A DNA stretch of 64,000 nucleotides from Oncomelania hupensis (Eukaryota > Mollusca > Gastropoda > Littorinimorpha > Pomatiopsidae): NCBI GenBank assembly GCA_036898135.1, contig CM072513.1, positions 12,359,602-12,423,601 on the forward strand, in the 5' to 3' direction. Shown piece after piece: positions 9,801-22,118 of this stretch. The position numbers and the translations under genes are program-made. The number at the start of each line of letters is the position of its first letter. Position 1 is the stretch's first letter. The notes beneath the pieces were generated by a model. That model was not told where the DNA came from and did not search any database. It saw nothing but the letters and a program-made list of their open reading frames with translations.

Positions 9801-10834
9801 TTTCCCTTAAAGAACCTCATTGTCTTTATTTCCCTTAAAGAACTTCAGTGTCTTTATTTCCCTTAAAGAACTTCAGTGTCTTTATTTCCCTTAAAGAACT
9901 TCAGTGTCTTTATTTCCATTAAAGAACTTCAGTGTCTTTATTTCCTCTCAAAGAACCTCGGTGTCTTTATTTCCCTTAAAGAACCTCAGTGTCTTTATTT
10001 CTTTTAAAGAACCTCTTTGCCTTTATTTCCTTTAAAGAACCTCATTGTCTTTATTTCTTTTAAAGAACCTCAGTGTCTTTATTTTCCTTAAAGAACCTCA
10101 TTGTCTTTATTTCTTTTAAAGAACCTCGGTGTCTTTATTTCCCTTATAGAACTTCATTTTCCTTAAAGAACTTCATTGTCTTTATTTCCCTTAAAGAACT
10201 TCATTGTCTTTATTTCCCTTAAAGAACCTCGGTGTCTTTATTTCTTTTAAAGAACTTATTTGTCTTTATTTCCCTTAAAGAACTTCAATGTCTTTATTTC
10301 CCTTAAAGAACTTCAGTGTCTTCATTTCCCTTAAAGAACTTCATTGTCTTAATTTCCCTTAAAGAACTTCATTGTCTTTATTTACCTTAAAGAACTTCAG
10401 TGTCTTCATTTCCCTTAAAGAACTTCAATGTCTTTATTTCCCTTAAAGAACTTCATTGTCTTCATTTCCCTTAAAGAACTTCATTGTCTTCATTTCCCTT
10501 AAAGAACTTCATTGTCTTTATTTACATTAAAGAGCTTCAATGTCTTTATTTCCCCTCAAGAACCTCAGTGTCTTTATTTCCCTTAAAGAACCTCAATGTC
10601 TTTATTTCCCTTAAAGAACTTCAATGTCTTTATTTCTTTTAAAGAAACTCATTTTCTTTATTTCCCTTAAAGAACCTCAATGTCTTTATTTCCCTTAAAG
10701 AACCTCAGTGTCTTTATTTCCCTTAAAGAACCTCAGTGTTTTTATTTCCATTAAGGAACTTCAATGTCTTTATTTCCCTTAAAGAACTTCATTGTCTTTA
10801 TTTCCCTTAAAGAACTTCAATGTCTATATTTACC
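9801..10834. repeat. 29-bp minisatellite, main part
   Basis: About 35 copies of the 29-bp unit (core GTCTTTATTTCCCTTAAAG then AACTTCA), with scattered variants such as CTTTTAAAG and CCTCAGTG. Nearly every unit carries a TTAA, the target of piggyBac-type transposases. The array is cut at 10835 by such an element and resumes for one unit at 11883. Confidence 0.95.
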
Positions 10835-11882
10835 TTAACTCTTTGCCTGCCAATCAACGATATATCGTCGATCTGAGCCGCCATGTTTGTGACAATCGAC
10901 GATATATCCTCGATTTCAGTATTCCGTTTCGTTCCGGTTTTTTTGCGCAGTCTAATCCAATTTTTATTTTAACCAAAGAGAGATAACTCTTTCTACTTTC
11001 GTTCTCGATCGACACGCGCGTGGTTTCTTCAAATTGATTCGTTTTTAGAGTGTTTTTGTGCATTTTATTTGTGATGGGCACAATCGACAGTGTGTCAAAC
11101 TCTGCTAATAATCAATATAATTTCAAACTGTAAAGTGTATTTTGATCCTAAATAAATTTTCTTTCTGGTGTGTGAAGCAGATTCAGTGATTGGAATTATT
11201 CCTCCAGATTTTTTTTATCACTGTGGTATGTACTCCTTCGGATGAGAGTATAAACCAAGGTTTAGTCTGTGTCACTGACCTATATATTTACATGTAGTAT
11301 CCATGGTCTGTGTTGCATACATTCCATCATAACGGACTTTAAAGATCCTGACGCTCATGTCCTAGACGGGTGAGTGCCGGGGACAAGAACACACCCAGCA
11401 TGCACTTAGGTCCTTCTCCCCCATCCCTGGCTGCCCATGATTATACTCAGTTGTACGGGCGTCAGACCATGCGCCCAAAGGCTGCGTGTGGGCGTCTCGG
11501 GCGGCGTGAGTTAGATCCTGTATCGGCCAGCGCCTTGAGCAGCTCTTGAGCTGGTAAAGCGCTATATAAGAACGATTAAATAAATAATAATAAATAAAAT
11601 AATAATAAATAATAATGTAGAAATATTTTTATTTTATTTTATCATTTCAAAAAGCTCAACATGCTTTCAAAACACATATTTCAATAACATAATCAAATTA
11701 ACATTTTTGTGTTTTTTTTTCTTATTCTTCACTCTTTTACCTTTAATTTGATATGAAATATGTCTATTTAACAACTATTATTGAAAGAACAGTAGCTATG
11801 CCTAAGGTACTGAACTTTCTTTCCGGTGCCAGAGAAATGTGTGGCACAAACGTGGAAACATGCCTGGCAGGCAAAGAGTTAA
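10835..11882. mobile_element. piggyBac-like non-autonomous element with TTAA duplication
   Basis: TTAA at 10835-10838 and 11879-11882 flanks 14-bp inverted repeats CTCTTTGCCTGCCA and TGGCAGGCAAAGAG. TTAA duplication with short TIRs beginning with C is the hallmark of piggyBac elements. The subterminal region holds two GATATATC-type palindromes (about 10858 and 10903). At 1048 bp, with about 370 bp of SINE sequence inside (11215-11590), it encodes no transposase that I can see. Removing it restores one unit of the 29-bp array. Confidence 0.88.
11215..11590 (+). mobile_element. tRNA-derived SINE, 5'-truncated copy
   Basis: It matches the 3' three quarters of the full SINE at 31127-31571 in the opposite orientation. 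The shared order is GATGAGAGTATAAACC, GACTTTAAAGATCCTGACGC, GCATGCACTTAGGTCCTT, GCGCCCAAAGGCTG and GCGCTATATAAGAACG, ending in an AATAAAT-rich tail. The tRNA-like head is missing. It lies within the piggyBac-like element, so it inserted after that element's sequence was formed or was captured by it. Confidence 0.83.
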
Positions 11883-11919
11883 AGAACTTCAATGTCTTTA
11901 TTTCCCTAAAGAAAAGCAT

Positions 11920-14290
11920 TGTTTGTCTATATAGGAGAATAAATACACCTTTGTCCTATTCAGTAATGGAAACCTAATGCCATCTTTTTGTTTTACTAAC
12001 TTTTCTTCCTTGTGATGTTTACATGGAATGAAATATCCTGTCTTGATTGTGCAGGCCAGGTTTGGCCAGTTCAAGTTGTAAACTGTTCACTACGCAATTC
12101 ATTGGTGTGTAGTTTCTAACCAAAGTTACGTCCCACCTGTACAGTTGTATGGAACATCAACAACCTCAGTACAAGCTTCGCTGTTGAGTGTATGTTAAGC
12201 ACATGTGTGAGTGTGTTTATGTGTGAGTGTGTTTGTGTTTGTGAGTGTGTTTGTGTGTGTGCTAGTGACAGTGACATGTTCGCATGTCTACACATTTGAA
12301 GCAAGTGATTTTATTACAATGGTGTATTATGGTTTGTTTACATTGTTTTAGTCTTTGTGTTCATGCTTGTGATGGAGTTGTGTGAGGCTGTTGTGCATTC
12401 TGATAGCTAAACACTCACTGCAGTAGAACCATACTGCTGTTGTATTGTTAGGAAACTGTTGTACAGTTATTCAGAGGGTTAAGCTGAAGATCCATAGCCA
12501 TGAATTGGAAATACGATTAGCTAACATCAAGAAACAATTTGCATTAATATCATTGGTTACAGCCCTAACAATTAAAAGCCATCTAATAAACCTTTCTTAT
12601 TGGCTTTTAGGGTTTTCCCATTGACAATTGCGTTGAAATTTAATCTTTTGTATTGTAATGAATTTTTATCAATTTTACTTGCAAAGATTTTGATCTTGGG
12701 ATATTAGCTCTGCTGTGAAAAGAATTTTTACAATGTCTGTTGAATTGTCTATTTCTGCCAGTGATATTGTCTTAACAACTTATTTTTGAAATTTATTTTT
12801 TCTGCGTACGTCTTGATTATACAGTATATAGGGGTACACGTTTTATTTGAATCTGTGATCTTTTGAGTCAGTAATTATTTGAAAAGTGTATCTATATCTA
12901 TTATAGGTGTTTTTGTCATAATAATAATATTGCTATGTGTATGCTTGTGTGAACAGATTGACCATTTGTATAAAACCCTCATTGTTAACCTTGACAAGTT
13001 ACTGTGCGTTGATCATTGTACCCCAACTCCAGCGAAGATTTGTGAAAAAACAAAACTACTTCCAAAGATCTTAAACTATATTTCCAGATAAAATAAAATT
13101 TTTCTGAAACAATTTAGATTATTAATCAATATTGCTATTATTAATATTATATAATTTCTCCCATATTGAGAAAAACTACACAAACTTGTATTAAAAAGGG
13201 TAGTAATCCTGCCGCCAGAATTAGAATCCTGTTGATGGTGCAAACACTTGACGGTCTTGTTACACCTTTCAATGTGTGCTACTGCTATACAAACATCCCA
13301 AAATGCAACTGAAGGTCCTTTTAGCACCATGTTTGGTGGCCTTTGACAGATTTATACCGAGCCCTATCAAAATATAGCATTTAGAGCTAGGGTAGTATGG
13401 GGTTTTGACTAGATGGGGAACAAACCAAAATATACAACACTTACTTAAGTGACCACAGGGAAAAGTCAATATCAGTTAAAGTTTAGTTACAAAGATTTGC
13501 ATGGAGAGTGACATTTTTTTGTTATTTTATAAGCTTTTCTGCAAACTGAATACTAAGTGATGTCTTTGCATAGCATACTGTTTGATTTTCACCGTATTGT
13601 CTTTGATTTTACCATCTTGTAGCCAGTAATTTTCATTCTGCTTTCTATCTTTCTTTCCTTTTGTTTTTATTTTTAAGTCACAGTCACAGTGAAAAATTAG
13701 TTTTGGTTGATATTACTTGCATTGGAATTTGGAGGAATGAAGCTGCTTTCTGCATTTAGCATTGTTTTCTGCATTTAGAATTGTGCTGACCCCAGTGCTG
13801 ATGCCGTTCTGCTCTTGTTTTTATTCCATATATCTATAGTATATTTATATATGTACTGATCCTGCTACAGCATAGCTGTATCTGTTTTTTGTTTTAGTTT
13901 TTTGTGTGCGTTTTTTTTTGGTGAAGTCCAAAGTACATATAATATGAATGAACAGAACAGAACAATTACTGGACTAATTCAGTCTGTTATGTAATCATTA
14001 GGAATAACTATCACTGTAGAAAACGATCTGACCACTTTGAAGGGCATTTCATTATATACAGAACTTGTTTTGTTTATTTCCAAAGTGCACCATTTTCCTT
14101 TTGATTCTATAGTGTTGTTTAGTGTTGATGTCGGTAGTGTAGCTTTGTGTAGGACAAAATTGTGACAAAGCCAATTGGAAGGTGTGTTGAAATGTGGTTT
14201 TGTTGAATGAACACCACAATAAAATAAAAGGAATCACCACCTGTGTTTGCTGTCATTTTTGATTCGCATGCAAGTCTGCACACATACACA
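11920..14290. other. Intergenic DNA without recognised content
   Basis: A/T-rich sequence. A GT-rich stretch lies at 12185-12262. I see no exon, RNA gene or repeat that matches others in the window. Confidence 0.5.
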
Positions 14291-14296
14291 CTCTTC

Positions 14297-14848
14297 CATT
14301 GGGGCTCCGGGGTTTTCTGTATAAATAGTATCCCTACTTTTTTTGGAAATTTAGTACTTTAAATTGCCACCGTTTCTGTCCTGAGTTATCATTTGTTCTT
14401 TCTCTGTTATATTAATCTACTATCTTCTTCACTAGACCAGTCACCTACCTTTTTTCTTTAAAACTCTCCCAAAACTCCTCATTTTGTGTGTGGGGTCTGT
14501 TGGGCTAGTTTGGATGCTTTCTGCCAAATGGTTCATTAGGCTTTCTATGGTATTATTATTTAGCAATTTAGTCATTTTATAGTATGTGTTTTGTTAATAT
14601 TTTGTAATGATGTTTATATTATATTTTGTTTTCATAAACGGGGGTTTGATAAATTAGAGTACAGCCTCAACATCCCCTGCATGGGATGTCTTTATTGTAA
14701 AGTGACTGGCTGGTGGAATGCCTTCAGTGTTATCATTAGGGTTGTTTCAGCAGATCTTTTATACAGTTTGGGTATGAATCCTCTTTCAACCAAGTTGTGG
14801 TCCTGATTTGGCTCTACGCAGTCCGTTGGACCCTATAATCAATGTCTA
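14297..14848 (+). mobile_element. SINE-like retroposon, copy 2
   Basis: Full-length relative of the 8781 and 43434 elements, starting near CCATTGGGGCTCCGGGG. It has the TATAAATAG box, the internal GGGATGTCTTTATTGTAAAG and the end GTCCGTTGGACCCTATAATC. This copy and the one at 40739 share an internal insertion-type difference (TCTTTCAACCAAGTTGTGG) and a GGACCCT 3' end. They therefore form a second subfamily. Confidence 0.8.
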
Positions 14849-14871
14849 ACTCACACACACTTGCAAATGAT

Positions 14872-14874
<3 letters not shown>

Positions 14875-14903
<29 letters not shown>

Positions 14904-14926
14904 CCACACACACACACAAACACACA
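14875..14926. repeat. (CA)n microsatellite
   Basis: An imperfect CA run between the SINE-like element and the 39-bp array. Confidence 0.9.
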
Positions 14927-14964
14927 TGCCTCGCAGCAACACACTGTGCAAGAGAACAGATCAG

Positions 14965-15825
14965 GTTCCTGATATAGGCCTTGTTGTCAGTCTGTCCATG
15001 CTGGTTCCTGATATAGGCCTTGTTGTCAGTCTGTCCATGCTGGTTCTTGATATAGGCCTTGTTGTCAGTCTGTCCATGCTGGTTCCTGATATAGGCCTTG
15101 TTGTCAGTCTGTCCATGATGGTTCTTGATATAGGCCTTGTTGTCAGTCTGTCCATGCTGGTTCCTGATATAGGCCTTGTTGTCAGTCTGTCCATGCTGGT
15201 TCCTGATATAGGCCTTGTTGTCAATCTGTCCATGCTGGTTCTTGATATAGGCCTTGTTGTCAATCTGTCCATGATGGTTCTTGATATAGGCCTTGTTGTC
15301 AGTCTGTCCATGCTGGTTCCTGATATAGGCCTTGTTGTCAGTCTGTCCATGCTGGTTCTTGATATAGGCCTTGTTGTCAGTCTGTCCATGCTGGTTCCTG
15401 ATATAGGCCTTGTTGTCAGTCTGTCCATGCTGGTTCCTGATATAGGCCTTGTTGTCAGTCTGTCCATGCTGGTTCCTGATATAGGCCTTGTTGTCAGTCT
15501 GTCCATGATGGTTCTTGATATAGGCCTTGTTGTCAGTCTGTCCATGCTGGTTCCTGATATAGGCCTTGTTGTCAGTCTGTCCATGCTGGTTCCTGATATA
15601 GGGACAGTGTTCCCTTGTTGTCAATCTGTCCATGCTGGTTCCTGATATAGGACCAGTGCTTGACAAACTTGTATTCCTTGTTGTCAGTCTGTCCATGCTG
15701 GTTCCTGATATAGGGCCAGTGCTTGACAAACTGAAGTGTATTCCTTGTTGTCAGTCTGTCCATGCTGGTTCCTGATATAGGGCCAGTGCTTGACAAACTG
15801 AAGTGTATTCCTTGTAAGTTCACTT
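14965..15825. repeat. 39-bp minisatellite, with longer composite units at the right end
   Basis: About 17 copies of a 39-bp unit (GGTTCCTGATATAGGCC, then TTGTTGTCAGTCTGTCCATG). Variant sites (CCTG or CTTG, CTGG or ATGG, CAGT or CAAT) alternate. From about 15600 the units grow to 60-75 bp by gaining AGGGCCAGTGCTTGACAAAC-type spacers. Because 39 is a multiple of three, both strands stay open for 200-290 codons. These frames are artefacts and not genes. Confidence 0.95.
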
Positions 15826-15867
15826 GGCAATAAAGATATGACATATGTTCTCCCAGCCTAACCCTGA

Positions 15868-15933
15868 ATTCGTCTGGTCCTGATTTGGCTCGGAAGACTC
15901 CGCTGGACCTAAAGCAATAATCATGTAATGTAA
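15868..15933 (+). mobile_element. 3' end fragment of the SINE-like family
   Basis: Only the terminal GGTCCTGATTTGGCTC...GGACCTAAAGCAATAA and the ATGTAATGTAA tail are present. The same 3' end also closes a LINE fragment at 35600. Confidence 0.7.
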
Positions 15934-16251
15934 TGTTGTGACGACACGAGTTTTCAGATAGCAGGGAGAATTATACTTTTTAGGAAGTTACACTTCTCCG
16001 TATATCTGTTGTACATAGAATAGCGTGACCGATTTACTTTTTGCGTATGAAAGTGCAGTTCGTAAAGTCCGTGCGATTGGTAGAAGACAGGGAGTCGGCC
16101 AATTTCGAATAGGGATACGCGTAATAAAGAACGTGCATACTGACGAGAGCTCGACTATTTTGCTTGTGGCCGGCGCGGGTTTGGAGGGCAGAGTGGTTTG
16201 AGATGCTGTTGCGAGAGGAACGAATTCTAACGAGGCAGCAACCCTGTGACA
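15934..16251. mobile_element. Possible solo LTR or 5' LTR
   Basis: A 318-bp stretch beginning TGTTGTGACGACACG and ending CCCTGTGACA. It has the TG...CA ends of an LTR and an AATAAA-type signal near 16124. I find no matching flanking duplication, no second LTR and no gag or pol downstream. The call is weak. Confidence 0.27.
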
Positions 16252-18000
16252 GAGGTCATTGTGTGTAGGGTACTGTTGGAAGGGTGTGTTTATTGTTTAT
16301 ATAGCCACCCAAGGTCTTATGCCCTCGTCGGGATAAGGATGTTTAGAATTCGAAAGGAAGATGTTAACTGCCATTCGTCAACGAATGTAGAGTTCCATAC
16401 TTAAGGTGTGTGTAGTTCTCGATTGAACACCCACCAAGACTTAGTGTCTGTACCAGAGCTAAGGTGACCTCATCCTCAGTATAAGTGTTATTTGGAAAGT
16501 GAAATAACGTGCAATAGCAAGAGAAAGTGACTCTCAAAAAGACTAACCCATTGTATTGTGACAGTGTTGTGTCGTGTTGTGGTGTTGGGGTAAAGGGCGT
16601 CACAAGCCGGGGCCTATAAGGTGAGCAAATCCTGTCATTCAATTCTTTAGTGGCGCGCTCCGAGAACTGCGTACGTGTATGAGTGGTAATGAGTGTGGGG
16701 AAGGGGATGTATTTTAGGATGTATAATGAATTTTGTTGATTTTATATGATTTTCTTATGATTTTCTTGTTGTATATGTGATGGGGGAAATGTCGTTGCTG
16801 TTGTTGTTATGGAAGTGGGTCAAAGGCGACGATGGGGAATATAGAGAGGGAGAGAGAGAGAGTGAGGGTGTATGTATGGAGAGAGCGATAGAATGTATTA
16901 TACTGAAGAAAGATGAGGTGATGATTATGAAGGAAGCATGTTTACAGTATGGATGAAGGGAGGTAATCGTGATGTGCTATAATTGTTGGGGGTGACGGTG
17001 GTGATGAAGGGGGGCGGAATGAATCAGGACTGTGTGATTGAAGTGAGGTTGCAATGATTATGTACATTTATATAAAGGTTTGTGTTTGTAGAAGATGCGA
17101 ATTATTTAGCATCAAAGGTTGATTTATATTATTGAAATGTGTGTATAGTATCTTGTATTATTATCATGGTATTCATAATTATACAGGTCAAGATGGTGGA
17201 CGGAGGACGGCGTGTTATGTTATATTATATAGTGTTTATTGTTTTGTGGGCATATTGTTAAGACTGTGTATATGCTTACAGGTGTGGGCTGATTATTACT
17301 TCTACGTGTTTCTTCTACCTGTTTATTTCTACGCATTATTTCAACGCTGTTGCCTCTGATGTTGCCTGTTATGCTGTACTGATGTTGCTGTTGTTGACGC
17401 TGACTGGGTCCTAGCCAGCCTGGGGTGTGCCTTTGCCTCTACAACAGAGTAGTGTTGTGGTGATCTCTTACACTGCTGCAGGTTTTGCCTATGTATCGAG
17501 GCAACACATTTACAGGAGGTTTTCATACCTAATTCATGCACACACAGACTCACATTGCACACACCTAAAAACATATCCATTTAGTTAGAAGAATCATCCA
17601 CTTATTGTGAAAGAGACTGTTTAGCTCTCTGAGCTACTTGACAAGAACATTGAGACATTACTTCTGTGCCACAGCTTCGCCTAGATAATAGTTTATGATT
17701 CAACGCCGTTGCTTATTATTTGAAGATTTGCATTTGGAATTGATTTGTTGATTTTGATTTTGTTGTACACACTTTGTAAAGAAACTGTTGTTGTTTAGTT
17801 CCCATTTGTCCTGTGTTTGTATGTTGATTGTAGAATAAAAGAGTGTGACTGTATTCTGGCATTTTGTGTTAGTTTATTTTGTTTGAGTTTTATTCCCATT
17901 CACTCGCTTTATGTGCTGACGTCACTGAACCCGCTCGGGGGACGTGACAAATGTAAACCTAAATTCGTCTTCTGCTTTTGGGTGTGCACAGGGCTAAATT
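16252..18000. other. Intergenic DNA, nothing recognised
   Basis: G/T-rich, with a GA-rich stretch near 16850. No reading frame resembles a known protein. It could be the interior of a decayed LTR element that starts at 15934, but nothing proves it. Confidence 0.4.
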
Positions 18001-18002
18001 AA

Positions 18003-18172
18003 CAGGAGTACTTCCTAAATAGCTGTCAACATTGTATTGTGTACCGCTTTTCAGGGGAAGCAACTCTCATTGACCTACTTTCGGTTTATTTAGGATAGCT
18101 GTCAACATGTATTGTGTACCGCATTTCAGGGGAAGCAACTCTACTTTCGGTTTGTTTAGGGATAATGCCTAT
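18003..18172 (+). repeat. Imperfect direct duplication of about 80 bp
   Basis: Two tandem copies share AGCTGTCAACA, TGTATTGTGTACCGC, TTTCAGGGGAAGCAACTCT and CTACTTTCGGTTT. The second copy has lost a few bases. Function unknown. Confidence 0.8.
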
Positions 18173-19298
18173 TGTCGGCTGGCAATTTATGAAGTTTCAT
18201 GGCAGCGACATGCAGACGGAGAGTGGCATGGCGAACTTGTGTGTTCTCAGCATCTTTTCCCACTTTTATAGCACACATTTGTATGTCTCTCTTACGAAGG
18301 ATAAATGAAAATGACTGTTTAGATGACAGTGTTCTCATGGCAAGTGATACAGTTGGGATACATCTTTCAGTGAAAAACCTAAGATATCTGATCTAAACTA
18401 AGATAATTTAAAAAAAAAACGTAGAACAGCGATGGATGAGATATAGTAAAAGCACATCCGAGTGCTAATCCCCCAACCAAATCCCCGGAGAGAAGATCTG
18501 GAGTTGGTGTGATTTGTTGAAAATACACACAGAGGCATGGAAGGTTTATGTTTATTTGATGAACTCGTGACTGCAAGTTGCTTTTTTGTTTGTTGGCTGG
18601 TTGTTGTTGAAAAAGTCCAGCGACTGCGAGTGACGGATATGGTATAGAATATCGAATAATTGTATAGGATAGGTAGCAAATTCCACAAAGAATTATCTTT
18701 TTTCAGGAAATGCTGAAGGAGAGGGTGGGACAGTACAGGAATGAATTATGACGAGAGCGCGAGGAGCGGGTGTGTTGGTAGGGAGTAAGAAGTTGTGAGA
18801 GCTATTGGGCAGAAATTCATTCTGTTTTATAATTATTCAATTGGAGTTTACTGAGGTATTCTGATGAAGTGGACGAGGGGTTGATATATGGTTCTATGGA
18901 GACGAATAATTCTATTTTGAAAGGATTTAAGTTTTTTTTTTTAAGTCCATTTATAAACAACGCATTTTTGCATTTAGGTCTTAGTCCACAGGCGCATTAA
19001 CACTATCCGTCTGCTATCGAGGATCCACAAAATTCTTGCCGATGGTCCCCAATCTTGTTGGTTAATGAGACTGTAGTTAGGCTAAGAGCTTTAAGAGGAG
19101 GCGCTACAGAATGGGTTTTTGCAAAATAACTGAAGATAGTAAGGGTTGTTTACACTTAGGCCTAACATCATAAAACCGTTATACAAATTTTGTTAGCAGA
19201 GGTTGACAAAGTTATATAATTTGTGGTGAATGTTCAGGTAGGCTATCCGAATGTGTTGAAACAAAAATACTTGCTGTAACAATTAGTTTTGGGTCTAT

Positions 19299-19350
19299 CA
19301 TATCCTATCCCGTAACTCGGGAGGTCGTAGGGGCACCACAGATTTGGGTT
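19299..19350 (-). mobile_element. LINE-A 3' end stub
   Basis: A short inverse copy of the LINE-A 3' terminus: CCTATCC tail, then CGTAACTCGGGAGGTCG and GGGGCACCACAG. It is one of several such stubs in this window. Confidence 0.7.
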
Positions 19351-19552
19351 TAAACATATTTTTTTGATGACAGGCTCCCCCATACAATAAAAGGAAACGA
19401 CTTCGCTTTGAAAAGCGCTAACTTTTTGTATTGATGTGAGCTGTTATTTCTCTTTGCGCTTGCTCTAACAAAATCAATGAAGTTCAGTTCAGTTGGCGTG
19501 GGCTTATGTAAGCCTACGGCTTTTTAGTGTCCCAATCAATTTTGACAACCAT

Positions 19553-21655
19553 TTCCTATCCTATCCCGTAACTCGAAGGTCGTTGGGGCACCACGCTTGA
19601 TCGTTTAAAAAACGTACTCCAACTTTTTCTGTCCTCAGCAATCCTCATGCTCATGGCTTCACTCAGTGTCAAGCCAGTCCATTCTCGAATGTTGTCCTCC
19701 CATCTCTTTTTCTGTCTCCCTCTTCTTCTGCCTCCTTGCACCGTGTCTTGCCGGATGGTCTTTGCAAGGTCCGATGCTCTGATGACGTGGCCATACCATC
19801 GGAGTTTCCGTTTTTTCACCACTGTGAACATGTCATTGTAGGCTTCATTGTAGGCTTGTGTGATAGTCTATCGGACTTCATTGTTGGTAATGTGCTGGGT
19901 ATAGAAAATGCCCAGAAGTCTTCTGTAGCACCTCATCTCCGTGCTTTGTATTCTTCATTGTAGTTTTGCTGTGAGGATCCATGTTTCGCAATCCTAAATA
20001 TTTGAAGCTATATATGTGCTGTGTTGAGGGATTGGCCATGGACTTTGATGTCCATGTTGATGCCATTGGTGTTGTTGATCATCATTTTGGTCTTCTCTGT
20101 ACTTATTTCCATTCCAGGCTCTGGAGGTGGTTTCAAGCCTCTGTACCCACTGTTCAAGTTTTTGTTCCTCTCCAGCCAATACATCAATGTCATCCGCAAA
20201 ACGGAGATTGCTCTATCCCCTATGCTGACTGTGCCTTCGTGATCTGCAAGGGCATCTGACATGATGCGCTCTAGAAAGATGTTGAAGAGTGTTGGAGAGA
20301 GTAGGCATTGTTGTTCTGAACCAGTTCCCGATGGCGCTGTTGTGGAGGACTGCACTGGTAGCCTTGACATAGGCTTTTGATGACTTCAGTAATGAAGCAA
20401 TTCTGCGGTATGTTGACTTCCTCTTTTTCAGCGATTGCACGGCTGCCTCAACTTCTTCTCGGAGAATTGGCAAGATTTCCCTCTCTTCTCTGTTCCGGGG
20501 ACATGCTAGAACTGATGGGGTCTCCATTTGGTGTGTGGTTGTAAAGATCAGAGCAGTACTCTGTCCATTTATACAAGATTTCTTGTTCTTCTGTAAGGCA
20601 TATGCCAGACTTGCTTTGGATCGTGAAGACCTCAGGCTGTTTAACACTTGTCAGCCGCTTCACAGTAGCCAAGTAGGGTAAGCCTTCTTGCTGTTTTTCT
20701 TGTTTAGACTGTTCTCTATTTCCTGGCATTGATCTTCTATCCAGTTCTCCTTTGCTGTGCGCATGCCTTTTTGGATGTCATTGTTGATTTTTCTTTAGGC
20801 ATCAGCTGCCTGTGAGTAGGTGTTCTTTTTCTTTTTCATCTCTCTTCGTTTATCACACATGTCCAAAAGCTCAGGTGTGGTCCAGGGTTTCTTCTTTGGG
20901 CGGTGCTTGCCAAGGATCTCAGTGGCGGCATCTGTCACAACTGAGTTGAAGGTGGTGGTCATGGTGTTGACATTTACTTCACCAGCTACCAAAATGAGCA
21001 GTGATGCAAATTTCCCTCCAAATGTGGCTTGGAATATTTTTGCCACCTCCGGGTCTTGCAGTTTGTCCAGGTCGAACTTCAGTCTGGTGCACTTTGCTGT
21101 TTTTACTCTCTTCAAGTGAAGGACATCATCACGAGATTGTGGTCACTTCCGATGTCTGCTCCTGGAAAAATGCATGTCCTGCCAATATTGATTCTTGATC
21201 TGAAGCGTGTCTTGACCATGATGTAGTCCATCTGGCTGTGGGACTGTGCCATGTCCACCTCTGGATTTTTTGTGAAAACCAAGCGTGCTTGCCAGTATCA
21301 GATTGTTGTATCTGGCAAACTCCAGGAGTCCCAGACCCATGTCACTTGTCTCGTTGTTGCAGTGGGGTCCACATGTATCTCCCCAGTTGTGGTGCGCATC
21401 TTGGCCAACCTTGGCATTCCAGTCGCCTTGTGCAATGACTATGTCCTTCTTAGGCACTTTATCAAGGACAGCCTTTAGATGTTCATAGAAATCATCGACT
21501 TTACTGTCGTCTTATTCTGATATTGGGGCATAGGTCTGGATGATGGGAATGTTGAATGCCGGGCTGCTCTCAGACGGATGGTAATGAGTCTACTGGAGAC
21601 TGGGCGGCAACCCATGACAGTGGCTAAAATGTCTTTGTATGGCAGCTTTAAAAAA
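19553..21655 (-). pseudogene. LINE-A: decayed non-LTR retrotransposon (endonuclease and partial reverse transcriptase)
   Basis: Read from 21655 down to 19553. An APE-type endonuclease segment comes first (GDWNAKVG and GLLEFARYNNL, 21143-21457), then a linker. Next is reverse transcriptase (NSAIGNWFRTT, LERIMSDALADHEGTVSIG, TKMMINNTNGINMDI, about 20370-20010). The C-terminal tail is KKRKLRWYGHVIRASD...RWEDNIREWTGLTLSEAM (19831-19556), followed by a CCTATCC pentanucleotide tail. The palm region holding the first catalytic aspartate is missing between about 20378 and 20440. Frames are broken throughout. Relatives at 48966 and 53236 show the missing parts. It is a dead copy with no host function. 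Confidence 0.88.
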
Positions 21656-22118
21656 AATCCCTATAATTTGATACTCAAAGGTCAGCCCCGTGTTGCCTAG
21701 AATAAAAGCGCCACAAAGTGCTTGTGATTGCTCCACACCAAAGAATATCTACTGCGTAGCCTACCTTCTTTGTCCACACGAACTATTTTTGCTTCTGCGC
21801 AACCTTTTGGATGAATTAAGAGTCCTCTGACACTTAAGCGTATGCGAGGGCAACGTTTAGCCATAAGGAGCGCATTTAACACGGCGCAGCAGATCATGTT
21901 GACTGCACAACAGCCAATCAAAGTGAAGTTGGCTGAAAGTGAAAGTTACTGTCAATCGCACTGACGGCACAACAATACCATCTAATATAAATACCAATTC
22001 ATGCCGATTGCACATAAACATAATTATTCCGTCAAATAACCATGCAAGTACACAAATCTTAACAGACTGTAAATTGACAAAAAGTCTTCCCTTGCTATTT
22101 CACCATTGAACATAATTA

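Noticed and set aside
11753..11977. A 74-codon plus-strand frame crossing the right end of the piggyBac-like element
   Set aside because: It runs across the TIR into the 29-bp array, so it cannot be an ancient coding unit.
14842..15844. Long open frames of 200-290 codons on both strands
   Set aside because: They are the translation of a 39-bp tandem repeat whose length is a multiple of three. There is no start context, splice signal or domain.
20820..21488. Plus-strand frames of 65-99 codons
   Set aside because: Antisense of the LINE-A endonuclease region on the minus strand.
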